From the NCBI RefSeq assembly GCF_000423185.1, contig NZ_AUHM01000010.1, positions 1 through 64,000 on the forward strand: a DNA stretch of 64,000 nt, given 5' to 3'. This DNA comes from Inquilinus limosus DSM 16000 (GTDB lineage Bacteria > Pseudomonadota > Alphaproteobacteria > DSM-16000 > Inquilinaceae). Position numbers and translations under genes: made by a program. The notes under the pieces were generated by a model that saw nothing but the letters and a program-made list of their open reading frames with translations, did not search any database and was not told the origin of the DNA. Below are positions 30,785 to 42,025 of this stretch, in pieces; position 1 is the stretch's first letter, and every line of letters begins with the position of its first letter.

Positions 30785-31143
30785 TCCAGCGCTCCCTTCT
30801 TCCACTCGTAGATGAAGCCGACGGTCAGGACGCCGAGGAACACCATCATCGACCAGAAGCCGAACATCCCGATGTCCTTGAGCGCCACGGCCCAGGGGAA
30901 CAGGAAGGCCACTTCCAGGTCGAAGATGATGAACAGGATCGAGACCAGGTAGAACCGGACGTCGAACTTCGAGCGGGCGTCGGCGAAGGCGTCGAAGCCG
31001 CACTCATAGGCCGAGAGCTTCTCGCTGTCCGGATTCTGCTTGCCGACGATGAGGGACGCACCGACCGCCGCTCCGGCGATCACGATCGCGATCGCCAGGA
31101 AGACGAGGATCGGAAAGTACTCCGATACAAGAGAGGTCGTCAT
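30775..31143 (-). CDS. nuoA: NADH-quinone oxidoreductase subunit A
   Basis: A 122-residue subunit with three membrane helices and the conserved loop [44 protein letters not shown], where the Cys near residue 48 is typical. It is the first gene of the 14-gene operon. The 265-base region upstream carries the candidate control sites. Confidence 0.97.
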   Translation of the reverse strand: MTTSLVSEYFPILVFLAIAIVIAGAAVGASLIVGKQNPDSEKLSAYECGFDAFADARSKFDVRFYLVSILFIIFDLEVAFLFPWAVALKDIGMFGFWSMMVFLGVLTVGFIYEWKKGALEWE

Positions 31144-31408
31144 CGCTCACCCGTCACACGTGGAGCCTGCGCGATCACGATCGGCAGGCGCTCCACCCCA
31201 AATCTCTTTTCTCGTCGAGAGGGTCGTCCGTCCCGGCGCCCTTTCGGCGCGGCCTTTATAGGCCGCCATGTCGGACGAGAGAAGCGAATTTCCGCCACAT
31301 TTCGTAATTGCGAATGCTTCTCAACTGCATGATTTTCCAGGGATCTTCAGCCACTCTGACCGGGCGGCACCGTCATCGACTTGCCGCCTCGCGGTGATCG
31401 ACCGGCGT
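31144..31408 (-). promoter_or_regulatory. Upstream region of the nuo operon
   Basis: This gap lies between nuoA and the end of the DoxX gene. Two symmetrical sites are visible: GCGGCC-TTTATA-GGCCGC at 31249-31266, whose minus-strand centre TATAAA could be a -10 element, and a Fur-like inverted repeat at 31308-31324. No strong -35 was found 16-18 bases upstream of the -10 candidate. The start site is therefore uncertain. Confidence 0.4.
31308..31324. promoter_or_regulatory. Fur-box-like inverted repeat upstream of nuoA
   Basis: TTGCGAA-TGC-TTCTCAA is a 7-3-7 inverted repeat with one mismatch. On the minus strand the core TGAGAAGCATTCGCA matches most positions of the classical Fur pattern TGAtAATnATTaTCA. 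It would place an iron-responsive site about 165 bases before the nuoA start. Chance similarity cannot be excluded. Confidence 0.3.
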
Positions 31409-31909
31409 TCAGATCCGGCGTCCGCCGAGCCAGTGATCGAGCGAGAGCCGCCCCGGGCCCCATCGCATCACGGCGAGCGCCATCGCCGCCCAGGTCAGAT
31501 GGATCGGCCAGCCGTCCGGCACGGTCAGCTGGATCACGAGCGTCATCACCAGCAGCCCCAGCGCGGCCAGCCGCGTCGCGAGCCCGAGGACGAGCAGGAT
31601 CGGCAGCAGGATCTCCGCCGAGCCGACGGCGAAGGCCACGACCTCGGGGGCCGGGAAAGGATAGGGACCGCCCGGGAGATGCAGTTGGAACTCCGCGCTG
31701 AACAGCAGCACGGCCACGTCGTTCAGCTGCAGGAAGCCGTCCCATTTCTTGACGCCGGACAGCCAGAACGGGACGGCGAGGCCGCAGCGCAGGACGAGTT
31801 GCGTCAGGGACGGCTGCGCAACGGCCCGGACGGCGGCGTTCACCCGTTCGACGACGCCGCCGACTTCGCGCCGCGCGTCATCGGCGGCGGCCGGTCGATT
31901 GAGGCTCAT
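31409..31909 (-). CDS. bufD: DoxX-family membrane protein of the bufferin operon
   Basis: A 166-residue protein with four hydrophobic segments. It shows the DoxX pattern TQLVLRCGLAVPFWLSGVKKW near the start and AFAVGSAEILLPILLVLGLATRLAALGL in the middle. It overlaps the end of the DUF2063 gene by 32 bases and is the last gene of the operon. DoxX proteins commonly accompany bufferin clusters (bufD), but their role is unknown. The ATG at 31909 was preferred over a GTG at 31918 because of the spacing to AGGG. The symbol is by position. Confidence 0.8.
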   Translation of the reverse strand: MSLNRPAAADDARREVGGVVERVNAAVRAVAQPSLTQLVLRCGLAVPFWLSGVKKWDGFLQLNDVAVLLFSAEFQLHLPGGPYPFPAPEVVAFAVGSAEILLPILLVLGLATRLAALGLLVMTLVIQLTVPDGWPIHLTWAAMALAVMRWGPGRLSLDHWLGGRRI

Positions 31910-32714
31910 CGTGATCACATCCCTGCTGGATCGCGGTGAAGGCGCCCGCCTCGAGCATCCCGGCGATGGCGCCGGGCAGATCGAAGCCCGGGCTGGCCGA
32001 AGACGCGGCGCCGGCGGCCGCGCCGAACGGCTGGCCCGCGATCAGGCGGGCCAGGAAGTCCGCAGCGCCGGGCGGGAGGCGCCGGATGGCGACCTCCAGC
32101 CCGGGCCTGGTCACGAGGGCATCCTCCGGCTCCGTCGCCTCGATCCGGCCGACCGAATCATAGCTCCGATTGGCCGCGAAGATGGTGACGGCCGGAAAGC
32201 GTGATCGAACGATCCGCGCCGCGGGATGGACCACCAGGACCGTGCCGGCCAGTTGCTCCGCCGGGACGGCGCCCAGAGCCTGCGGCGGCAGCGGATCCGC
32301 ATCGGCGGCGTGATAGGCGTCGAGCCAGGCCCGCTCGATCCGCGCCACATCCGCCAGCCACGGCATCGGCCGCGCATGGTCGTAGCGTTCGATGAAATCG
32401 GGAAAGTCGCGGCCGTAGTCGAACAGCAGCGGCGAGGTCGGCGGGCAGGCGCGCAGGTGGAAGCGCGCCATCGCACGGAAGAAATCCGCGCCGGTGATGC
32501 GCATCGTCGCCGGAAACACCGCGGCCAGCGCGTCGATGAGGCTGACCGTGACGTTGTTGCGATAGACGTCGTAGCGCCTGCCCGCAGACTTGCCGTTCGG
32601 CCCGGAGACCGCAGCGGGCGCGGCGCGATCGGGATCGAGCAGGCCCGCGGCGAACACGGCCGCGTAAGACGGCCGATCGTCGCCATCCCGCATGCGAGGC
32701 TCAGCGGGACGCAT
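31878..32714 (-). CDS. bufC: DUF2063 family bufferin-maturation partner (BufC/HvfC)
   Basis: A protein of about 278 residues. The N-terminal DUF2063 domain reads [17 protein letters not shown], then [30 protein letters not shown], and continues into [16 protein letters not shown]; these are family landmarks. BufC-type proteins bind the precursor peptide and deliver it to the MNIO enzyme. It overlaps the DUF692 gene by 14 bases from the ATG at 32714 (AGGA ribosome site); ATGs at 32744 and 32693 are alternatives. The C-terminal half (about residues 150-270) is less conserved. Confidence 0.85.
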   Translation of the reverse strand: MRPAEPRMRDGDDRPSYAAVFAAGLLDPDRAAPAAVSGPNGKSAGRRYDVYRNNVTVSLIDALAAVFPATMRITGADFFRAMARFHLRACPPTSPLLFDYGRDFPDFIERYDHARPMPWLADVARIERAWLDAYHAADADPLPPQALGAVPAEQLAGTVLVVHPAARIVRSRFPAVTIFAANRSYDSVGRIEATEPEDALVTRPGLEVAIRRLPPGAADFLARLIAGQPFGAAAGAASSASPGFDLPGAIAGMLEAGAFTAIQQGCDHDEPQSTGRRR

Positions 32715-33627
32715 GGATCCTGCCCGGCGCGAAGCCGCGGGCATGACGGTCGAGGACCGCCTGCGCCGCGATCGCCTCGGCCTTGAGCACCGGCCAGTCG
32801 GGAATCCCGCTGTCCCATTCGATCAGCGTCGGGACCGGCCCGGCGCGGGCGATCACGGCCTCGAACAGGGTCCAGACCGCACCGGCGACCGGCCGGTCAT
32901 GGCTGTCGATCAGCAGCGGATCGCCCTCGTCGTCCGCCTGCTCGGCATGCCCGGCCAGATGGATCTCGCCGACAGGGCCGAGCGGGAACTCGGCGAGATA
33001 GGCCAACGCCGAGGTGCCGTGATTGGTGGCGGAGACGAAGACGTTGTTGACGTCGAGCAGCAGGCCGCATCCGGTGCGCCGGACTAGCGCGCGGAGGAAA
33101 TCCGTCTCGCCCATGGTCGAGTCCCGGAACAGGACATAGGTCGACGGGTTCTCGATCAGGATCGGACGGCCGATCGCCTCCTGCACCTCGTCGACATGGT
33201 CGACGACCCGGGCCAGCGTCGCCGGCGTATAGGGCAGAGGCAGCAGATCGTTGAAGAAGGTGCCGCCATGGGTCGACCAGGCGAGATGCTCGGACACCAG
33301 CGCCGGCTCGTAGCGGTCGACGAGCGCCTTGAAGCGCGCGAGATGCGCCGGATCCAGGGGCTGCGGACCGCCGATCGACAGGCACACGCCGTGGAGCGAC
33401 ACCGGATGGTCGCGGCGGATCCGGGTCAGCGCGTCATGCGGCGGGCCGCCGGCGCCCATGTAGTTCTCGGCATGGATCTCGAAGAAGCCCGCCCATCCCG
33501 TGTCGGCCAGGATCGCGGGCAGATGCTGGGGCTTGAAGCTGGTGCCCGCGAGCCCCGCGACGGGATGGGCCGGAAAGCGAAGCGCATCCGACGTCCGAGC
33601 AGCCGGCGGTTTCGCCAGGTCGTTCAT
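32701..33627 (-). CDS. bufB: DUF692 multinuclear non-heme iron oxidase (MNIO), BufB/HvfB
   Basis: A 308-residue TIM-barrel enzyme of the DUF692 family. Probable iron ligands are visible as [43 protein letters not shown] and EIHLAGH, with a further Asp/His pair in [14 protein letters not shown] enzymes use mixed-valent iron and oxygen to modify cysteines of ribosomal peptides; in the bufferin class the products are 5-thiooxazoles that bind copper. It lies 31 bases after the precursor gene and before its partner bufC, which fits that role. The reaction here is inferred from family and context. Confidence 0.92.
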   Translation of the reverse strand: MNDLAKPPAARTSDALRFPAHPVAGLAGTSFKPQHLPAILADTGWAGFFEIHAENYMGAGGPPHDALTRIRRDHPVSLHGVCLSIGGPQPLDPAHLARFKALVDRYEPALVSEHLAWSTHGGTFFNDLLPLPYTPATLARVVDHVDEVQEAIGRPILIENPSTYVLFRDSTMGETDFLRALVRRTGCGLLLDVNNVFVSATNHGTSALAYLAEFPLGPVGEIHLAGHAEQADDEGDPLLIDSHDRPVAGAVWTLFEAVIARAGPVPTLIEWDSGIPDWPVLKAEAIAAQAVLDRHARGFAPGRIHASR

Positions 33628-33658
33628 CGCGGTCTCCGCCTTCCGGCGCCTTCGTTGC

Positions 33659-33982
33659 TTACGACGGCACGTCCCGGGTCAAGGGTTGCGGCGAGCCGTG
33701 GCGGCCGCCGGGCAGTTCCATCGTGGTGCAGGTCCCGCCATCGACGAATTTCCAGGCATTGCCCTGGTAGTCGACGGTCGATGTGCCCTGGCAGGTCGTG
33801 CCCGGGCCCGCAGCGCAATCATTCTGTCCCTTGAGCGCGACCCCGTAGCACTTCTCCTTGCCTGCATCCATCGCCGCCTTGACCTGCGCCTCGGTCAGCG
33901 GCGCCGCCGTCGCCATCGACGCGAGCGCGGTCGCGACGGCACCGGCCAGGACGGCCGTGCTGATCTTCGCCGTTGTGGACAT
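33659..33982 (-). CDS. bufA: DUF2282 bufferin-type copper-binding RiPP precursor (BufA)
   Basis: A 107-residue exported peptide. A signal peptide covers about residues 1-27 ([20 protein letters not shown], then ASMATAA). The mature part holds exactly four cysteines at 45, 56, 64 and 85, in [36 protein letters not shown] and GTCTTM, the DUF2282 signature. In characterised bufferins such cysteines become thiooxazoles or a disulfide and the peptide chelates periplasmic copper. It is first in the operon bufABCD, behind an ECF-like promoter. The [15 protein letters not shown] tail after the last Cys is longer than I would expect. Confidence 0.9.
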   Translation of the reverse strand: MSTTAKISTAVLAGAVATALASMATAAPLTEAQVKAAMDAGKEKCYGVALKGQNDCAAGPGTTCQGTSTVDYQGNAWKFVDGGTCTTMELPGGRHGSPQPLTRDVPS

Positions 33983-34021
33983 GACGTCTCTCCCTGGATG
34001 GTTTGCCGGCCCCCGACTTCG

Positions 34022-34049
34022 AATACGATGGGGAGGGCGGAGTCGTTAC
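34022..34049 (-). promoter_or_regulatory. Candidate ECF-sigma promoter of the bufferin operon
   Basis: On the minus strand, GTAACG (34049-34044) and CGTATT (34027-34022) are separated by 16 bases, the layout of ECF-type promoters (GTAAC at -35, CGT at -10). The -10 lies about 40 bases before the bufA ATG. Bufferin operons in Caulobacter are controlled by an ECF factor with a GTAAC-type -35. No sigma or anti-sigma gene lies in this window. Confidence 0.5.
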
Positions 34050-34126
34050 ATCCGACCTGCCGCGCAGCCTGGCCGCTCGAGCCGGGTCGTTTGCCAGGGG
34101 CCTCCAGCGGCAGTATGGTCTTGGGC

Positions 34127-34480
34127 ATGAGGTCACTTTCCCTGCGCCGGCTGGTCGGGCTTCTGGCCTTGCTGGTCTTCGCACTCGCCCTGCCGATGCA
34201 GGCGAGCCTGGGAGCGCCCATGGCCGGCTGCGCCGCGGCCCATGCCGAAATGGATCATGGATCGATGCCGCCCTGCGGCGATGATGCCGGCATGCCGCTG
34301 AAGGCGGCGATCGGTACGCCCTGCGCCATGGCCTGTGCGCCGGTTCCGGCGGTTCCGCCCCAGGTTGCCGGGCCTGTCGACCATGGCCGCGTCGCACATG
34401 ACCCGGCGTCGACGCTGGTCCGTGCCGGCCGCCTCACCGCCCCCGATCCCCTCCCGCCCAGACCCACCGTCCGCGCCTGA
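34127..34480 (+). CDS. Small exported Met/His/Cys-rich protein, putative copper binding
   Basis: A 117-residue protein with a signal peptide (MRSLSLRRLVGLLALLVFAL, then ALPMQASLGA). The mature part concentrates potential copper ligands: MAGCAAAHAEMDHGSMPPCG, then DDAGMPL and GTPCAMACAPV. The MDHGSM motif resembles those of copper-resistance proteins. The C-terminal half is Pro rich with little else. It is divergent from bufA and upstream of a DUF411 gene in the same direction, supporting a copper role. I do not recognise the family. An in-frame ATG at 34115 is an alternative start, and no strong ribosome site decides between them. Confidence 0.6.
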   Translation: MRSLSLRRLVGLLALLVFALALPMQASLGAPMAGCAAAHAEMDHGSMPPCGDDAGMPLKAAIGTPCAMACAPVPAVPPQVAGPVDHGRVAHDPASTLVRAGRLTAPDPLPPRPTVRA

Positions 34481-34588
34481 GCCGCGCCCCGCCTCGTGCG
34501 GGCCGTTTTCTGACGCTTTCGGCCCGACCGGCAGGACGCCGCGAAGCCGCGCGTCGCCTGAACATCCCTTTCGATCAGGAGGTCCGTG

Positions 34589-35029
34589 ATGAGCCACATG
34601 TCCCGCGTGGCCGCCATTCTCGCAATCCTCGCCCTGCCGCTGCCGATTCTGGCCGAGCCGGTTGCCGCGACCCTGTACAAGAGCCCGGACTGCGGCTGCT
34701 GCGACGGCTATGCCGCCTATCTGCGCGACAACGGCTTCACGGTCGACGTCAAGCCGACGAACGATCTGGCCCGGATCAGCGCCGATGCCGGCGTGCCCGC
34801 CGATTTCGAGGGCTGCCACACCATGTTCGTCGACGGCTATGTCGTCGGCGGGCATGTCCCGGCCGGCGTGATCCGCAAGCTGCTGTCGGAGCGGCCGAAG
34901 ATCGCCGGCATCACCCTGCCCGGCATGCCGATGGGGTCGCCCGGCATGACCGGGGAGAAGACCGAGCCGTTCACGATCCATGCCGTCACCAAGGATGGCG
35001 CGGCGCCCACGGTCTACGCCGTGGAGTGA
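34589..35029 (+). CDS. DUF411 domain metal-binding protein
   Basis: A 146-residue exported protein. A signal peptide occupies the first 22 or so residues (MSHMSRVAAILAILALPLPI, then LA). The DUF411 domain follows, with the CxCC motif in ATLYKSPDCGCCDGYAAYLR, a second Cys in FEGCHTMFVDGYVVGGHVP, and a Met-rich loop LPGMPMGSPGM. The fold is thioredoxin-like, and family members are associated with copper handling. An AGGAGG ribosome site lies 7 bases before the ATG. It is 34 bases upstream of a Met-rich protein gene, so the two probably share a transcript. Confidence 0.88.
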   Translation: MSHMSRVAAILAILALPLPILAEPVAATLYKSPDCGCCDGYAAYLRDNGFTVDVKPTNDLARISADAGVPADFEGCHTMFVDGYVVGGHVPAGVIRKLLSERPKIAGITLPGMPMGSPGMTGEKTEPFTIHAVTKDGAAPTVYAVE

Positions 35030-35063
35030 TCGAGGAGAAACAGCCGATCAAGGAGGAAAGACC

Positions 35064-35309
35064 ATGCGCAGTCGTTTCAGCACCTTGCTTGCCGCCATGA
35101 TCCTCGTCGCCGGGCTGACCGGCACCGTCTTCGCCCAGCAGCAAGGGCAACAGCCGCCGGCGACGCCCCAGCAGCCGATGGAGGGCATGATGCCGATGAT
35201 GAAGATGATGTCCCAGATGAGCGAGATGATGGAGAGCTGCACCAGGATGATGCAGTCCAGGGCGCAGCCTCAGGAGCAGGGCACCACGCCGCAGAAGCAG
35301 GGCGGCTGA
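35064..35309 (+). CDS. Small exported Met-rich protein
   Basis: An 81-residue protein with a signal peptide (MRSRFSTLLAAMILVAGLTG, then TVFA). The mature part is a low-complexity Gln/Pro stretch, then MEGMMPMMKMMSQMSEMMES, then a Cys and a Gln/Thr-rich tail. About a dozen Met residues within 30 positions, mostly as MM pairs, would suit Cu(I) binding. An AAGGAGGAAAG ribosome site sits just upstream. No named family is recognised. It lies between DUF411 and the Sco gene. The intercistronic hairpin after it (35318-35343) may stabilise this part of the mRNA. Confidence 0.75.
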   Translation: MRSRFSTLLAAMILVAGLTGTVFAQQQGQQPPATPQQPMEGMMPMMKMMSQMSEMMESCTRMMQSRAQPQEQGTTPQKQGG

Positions 35310-35317
35310 GCCCGATC

Positions 35318-35343
35318 GGGCCGGGGTCTTCGGGTCCCGGCCC
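35318..35343 (+). other. Intercistronic hairpin
   Basis: GGGCCGGG (35318-35325) pairs with CCCGGCCC (35336-35343) around a 10-base loop. There is no T-run, so it is not a standard terminator. It separates the Met-rich gene from the Sco gene. Confidence 0.5.
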
Positions 35344-35376
35344 GCCTTCCGCATTTCGAGCGAACGGAATGAGGCA

Positions 35377-35441
35377 ATGATCTTGCCGATGCGTGCCCGG
35401 CCGGCGCTGCTGGGCTTGCTGCTGAGTGCCGCTTCCCGTGG
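35377..35441 (+). other. Out-of-frame signal peptide start of the Sco gene
   Basis: From the ATG at 35377 (preceded by TGAGGC) the frame reads MILPMRARPALLGLLLSAAS, a good signal peptide, then turns to nonsense. The Sco frame, one base over, reads PVAAAAHSLHDVEDR from about 35438. Removing one base of the GCTTCCC run joins the two into a normal exported protein. Confidence 0.6.
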
Positions 35442-36064
35442 CCGCGGCGGCTCACTCCCTGCACGATGTCGAGGATCGCCTCCGCGAGCAGGAGAAGTAC
35501 TTCGAGCCGAAGGATGGCTGGCGGTCGGTCGGCTTCACGCTGCAGGACGCCGACGGCCACCCGGTCTCCCTGGCGGATCTCAGGGGCAAGGTCGTGGTGC
35601 TGCATTTCATCTATGCCAGCTGCACGGATGAATGCCCGCTGCATGCCGACCTGATCGCCCGCATCCAGGAGAAGGTGAACGAGACGCCGATGCGCGACCG
35701 GGTGCAGTTCGTCACCATCACCACCGATGCGGTCCGCGACACGCCCGAGGTGATGACGGACTACGGCCGCGCCCACAATCTCGACCCGGTGAACTGGGTG
35801 TTCCTGACCAGCGGCCCCGACCGCCCCGAGGACACCCGCAACCTGGTGAAGCGCTTCGGCCATCAGTTCAAGGAGATCGGGGACGGGGTCGAGATCCACG
35901 GCGTCGTCACCCATGTCATCGACCGCGAGGGCAACCTGCGGGCCAATTTCCACGGGCTCGCCTTCGATCCGGTCAACCTCGTCGTCTATGCGAATGCGCT
36001 GATGAACGAAGCAAATCCCGAGCCGGAGCCGACCTTCTGGGACCGGCTGCGGAGCTGGCTCTGA
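35426..36064 (+). CDS. Sco/SenC-family copper protein (signal peptide apparently frameshifted)
   Basis: A thioredoxin-fold protein of 212 residues if started at the GTG at 35426. The copper site is present as YASCTDECP (Cys66 and Cys70) and a His in the EIHGVVTHVIDREGN segment, so the Sco ligand set looks complete. Sco proteins deliver copper to cytochrome oxidase or act as periplasmic thiol oxidoreductases. Started here it has no membrane anchor or signal peptide, which would be wrong for a periplasmic protein. An upstream out-of-frame signal peptide starts at 35377. Last gene of the copper cluster. Confidence 0.85.
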   Translation: MPLPVAAAAHSLHDVEDRLREQEKYFEPKDGWRSVGFTLQDADGHPVSLADLRGKVVVLHFIYASCTDECPLHADLIARIQEKVNETPMRDRVQFVTITTDAVRDTPEVMTDYGRAHNLDPVNWVFLTSGPDRPEDTRNLVKRFGHQFKEIGDGVEIHGVVTHVIDREGNLRANFHGLAFDPVNLVVYANALMNEANPEPEPTFWDRLRSWL

Positions 36065-36138
36065 CGACGATGCCTGAGCTCCCGGGTTCGGGCAGGATCA
36101 GACCGGTACGGCGGAAATATCGGTGAGTCGTGGGGAAG

Positions 36139-36215
<77 letters not shown>

Positions 36216-36287
36216 GCAGGGTGCCGGCGCGTCTGCGGGGCGCCCGACGTGAAGCCGAACCCCGGAACGAGACCGGAAAACAGGAAG

Positions 36288-36364
<77 letters not shown>

Positions 36365-36514
36365 GCATCTGGCCGCTCGTCGCGGCGAGGCGCTTGAGAT
36401 ACCCGCTGCACCGGGGGCTGTCAACTTGAATTGCCAGCAGGCGAAGCGGGATTTTCGCGGCTTCCGTATCAGCGGATTCGGAGGGCCGCTCGGGCGGCGG
36501 ACGCCGCCGGAAAC

Positions 36515-36590
36515 TGGTGGGCGATGACGGGCTCGAACCGCCGACACTCGGTGTGTAAAACCGATGCTCTACCGACTGAGCTAATCGCCC
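36515..36590 (-). tRNA. tRNA-Val (TAC)
   Basis: A 76-nt cloverleaf with encoded CCA. The acceptor GGGCGAT pairs with ATCGCCC, and the anticodon stem TCGGT/ACCGA holds TTTACAC, anticodon TAC. It lies directly downstream of hupB on the same strand. Confidence 0.97.
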
Positions 36591-36686
36591 GGGCGGACCG
36601 GCGGGGCCGAACCCGCCAGGTCCAGACGTGAAGCGGCCGGTCGGGCCAAGGCGCCGACCGGCCGGTTCGGGCACAAGCGCGGGGGC

Positions 36687-36980
36687 TTACTTCTTCTTGC
36701 CGCCGGCGTTGTTGACGGCATCCTTCAGGCCCTTGCCGGCCTTGAACTTGACCTGCTTGGAGGCGGCGATCTTGATGGTCTCGCCGGTCCGCGGATTGCG
36801 GCCCTCGGACGCGGCGCGCGCCGCGACACCGAAGGTGCCGAACCCAACGAGGCGGACTTCCCCCCCCTTCGTCAACGTCTTGGTAACGCCGTCGATGAAG
36901 CTGTCGATGGCGTTGCCAGCATCGGCACGCGACAGACCGGTGCTTTCCGCGACGTGTGCGACGAGATCGTTCTTGTTCAC
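36687..36980 (-). CDS. hupB: HU-family nucleoid DNA-binding protein
   Basis: A 97-residue histone-like protein. The HU core is intact, with GEVRLVGFGTFGVAARAASE and GRNPRTGETIKIAASKQVKFKAGKGLKDAV. It ends in a short Lys tail (NAGGKKK). It binds and bends DNA as a dimer. The start is GTG at 36978-36980, with AAAGGAGG upstream. It sits downstream of lon, the conserved order in proteobacteria, but has its own promoter candidate. Confidence 0.97.
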   Translation of the reverse strand: MNKNDLVAHVAESTGLSRADAGNAIDSFIDGVTKTLTKGGEVRLVGFGTFGVAARAASEGRNPRTGETIKIAASKQVKFKAGKGLKDAVNNAGGKKK

Positions 36981-37100
36981 GTGTCGGCCTCCTTTAGGCT
37001 CTGTGTTGGTCGTTCCGGCGGGTTCGCCGGATGCAGGCTAGGTACATTCCAAACCGACAACCGTTCGATGCGCCTTTTCCCGACACCGAAACGTCACGAA

Positions 37101-37129
37101 ATGTAAGCGTATCGCGGAAACACGGTCAA
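37101..37129 (-). promoter_or_regulatory. Candidate sigma-70 promoter of hupB
   Basis: On the minus strand, TTGACC (37129-37124) and TTACAT (37106-37101) are spaced by 17 bases. The -10 element lies about 120 bases before the hupB start, in a clearly AT-richer stretch. No other gene lies between. Confidence 0.6.
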
Positions 37130-37187
37130 TCGTCGGCGGCCCTGAAACGCACGGAAATCCGCCAAGTTCCAGGGCCGCTACGATCCG

Positions 37188-39593
<2,406 letters not shown>

Positions 39594-39678
39594 GCGTTCT
39601 GCCTTAAAGGGGTGGGCAGCGGCCCGGGAAGTGGCGCCGTGCCGGCGCCGGACGGTGGAGACCCGGCGCGCCCAATAG

Positions 39679-39706
39679 ACGTGGCGATGACCGGAGGCCG
39701 TTCAAG
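39679..39706 (-). promoter_or_regulatory. Weak candidate heat-shock promoter of lon
   Basis: On the minus strand, CTTGAA (39706-39701) is followed after 16 bases by CCACGT (39684-39679), a partial match to sigma-32 promoters. It lies about 85 bases before the lon start. Only the -35 match is good. Confidence 0.25.
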
Positions 39707-39802
39707 AGACGGACATGCTGCAAGCCCTCGTATTCCGGCCACAAGAGCGCAAACCTGCCACACAGGCAAGCCGCAAGGCGGCGGGTGCGGCAATTACGAA
39801 AG

Positions 39803-39833
39803 AAAACAGCCGATGTCCGGAGACATCGGCTGT
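39803..39833 (-). terminator. Intrinsic terminator of clpX
   Basis: A perfect 12-bp stem (39806-39817 with 39822-39833, ACAGCCGATGTC and its complement) with a 4-base loop. Read on the minus strand it is followed by TTTTCTTT. It lies 33 bases after the clpX stop and separates clpX from lon. Confidence 0.85.
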
Positions 39834-39865
39834 CACGTCGGTCAGGATCTGTCCGCCCCTGCGTC

Positions 39866-41134
39866 TCAGGCGCTGGGGGCGCGTTCCTGCTGTTTCTCGG
39901 CGTAGATCAGGAGCGGCTTGGCCCGCCCCTCGACCACCTCGCGGTTGATCACGATCTCGACCACGCCGTTCATGCTCGGCAGGTCGTACATCGGCTCGAG
40001 CAGGATGCTCTCCATGATCGAGCGCAGGCCGCGCGCGCCGGTCTTGCGCTGGATCGCCCGGTTCGCGATGCCCTTCAGCGCATCGTCGGTCAGCGACAGA
40101 TGCACGTCCTCCATCTCGAACAGCCGCTGATACTGCTTCACCAGCGCGTTCTTCGGCTTGGACAGGATTTCGATCAGCGCGTCCGAGTCGAGATCTTCGA
40201 GCGTCGCCACCACCGGCAGACGGCCGACGAATTCGGGGATCAGGCCGAACTTCAGCAGATCCTCGGGCTCGACCTCGCTGAAGATCTCGCCGGTCGTCCG
40301 CTCATCCGGCCCGCGCACGTCGGCGCCGAAGCCGAGCGAGCTGCCGCGGCCACGCTGGGAGATGATCTTCTCCAGCCCGGAGAAGGCACCGCCGCAGATG
40401 AACAGGATGTTGGTGGTGTCGACCTGCAGGAACTCCTGCTGCGGGTGCTTGCGCCCGCCCTGCGGCGGCACCGAGGCGATGGTGCCCTCCATGATCTTCA
40501 GCAGGGCCTGCTGCACCCCCTCGCCCGAGACGTCCCGGGTGATCGAGGGGTTGTCCGACTTGCGGCTGATCTTATCGACCTCGTCGATGTAGACGATGCC
40601 GCGCTGCGCCCGCTCGACATTGTAGTCGGCGGCCTGCAGCAGCTTGAGGATGATGTTCTCGACGTCCTCGCCGACATAGCCCGCCTCGGTCAGCGTCGTG
40701 GCGTCGGCCATGGTGAACGGCACGTCGAGGATGCGGGCCAGGGTCTGGGCCAGGAGGGTCTTGCCGCAGCCGGTCGGCCCGATCAGCAGGATGTTGGACT
40801 TGGCGAGCTCGACCTCGCCGCCCTTCTGCCCGTGCGCCAACCGCTTGTAGTGGTTGTGCACGGCGACCGAGAGGACCTTCTTGGCGTGCTCCTGACCGAT
40901 CACGTAGTCGTCGAGAACCTTGCGGATGTCCTTCGGTGTCGGGACCCCGTCGCGGTTCTTGACCAGCGTGGTCTTGTTCTCCTCGCGGATGATGTCGGTG
41001 CACAGCTCGACGCACTCGTCGCAGATGAACACAGTCGGGCCCGCAATCAGCTTGCGGACCTCGTGCTGGCTCTTGCCGCAGAACGAGCAGTAGAGCGTGT
41101 TCTTCGAATCACCGCCTGCGGTCTTGCCCATCAC
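39866..41134 (-). CDS. clpX: ClpX, ATPase subunit of the ClpXP protease
   Basis: A 422-residue AAA+ unfoldase. The N-terminal zinc domain has cysteines at 16, 19, 38 and 41 ([10 protein letters not shown] and FICDEC). Walker A is [17 protein letters not shown], Walker B is [10 protein letters not shown], and the ClpP-binding loop region contains [11 protein letters not shown] followed by the sensor motifs. It recognises tagged and native substrates and feeds them into ClpP. It lies 189 bases downstream of clpP and ends in a strong terminator. Confidence 0.98.
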   Translation of the reverse strand: MMGKTAGGDSKNTLYCSFCGKSQHEVRKLIAGPTVFICDECVELCTDIIREENKTTLVKNRDGVPTPKDIRKVLDDYVIGQEHAKKVLSVAVHNHYKRLAHGQKGGEVELAKSNILLIGPTGCGKTLLAQTLARILDVPFTMADATTLTEAGYVGEDVENIILKLLQAADYNVERAQRGIVYIDEVDKISRKSDNPSITRDVSGEGVQQALLKIMEGTIASVPPQGGRKHPQQEFLQVDTTNILFICGGAFSGLEKIISQRGRGSSLGFGADVRGPDERTTGEIFSEVEPEDLLKFGLIPEFVGRLPVVATLEDLDSDALIEILSKPKNALVKQYQRLFEMEDVHLSLTDDALKGIANRAIQRKTGARGLRSIMESILLEPMYDLPSMNGVVEIVINREVVEGRAKPLLIYAEKQQERAPSA

Positions 41135-41323
41135 TGCCTCACTTCCGCATCCGCGCTACCGATCCACGAACTCCAGGCCCGCGGGCCGGGATGCGGCTGC
41201 CTCCAGATGGCGGCGGCTCCACCCTGCGACAAGATTGGCTTGGTGCAGGGCAGATCCGCATCATCACGAATCAAGATAGCGCCCTTCGACCCGGATCGGT
41301 AGGGCCGCGGGCACGAAGATCGA

Positions 41324-41941
<618 letters not shown>

Positions 41942-42025
41942 AGGGTCCTCGAAGGCTCGCGCGGGCCGGCAGGGCGCCGCGGCTCGCCCCTACATTAGGG
42001 GAGGGCCGCGGCACCCTTCAACCAA

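Noticed and set aside
31268-31939. A plus-strand frame across the DoxX gene
   Set aside because: It starts in the nuo upstream region and is antisense to bufD. The composition is not protein-like.
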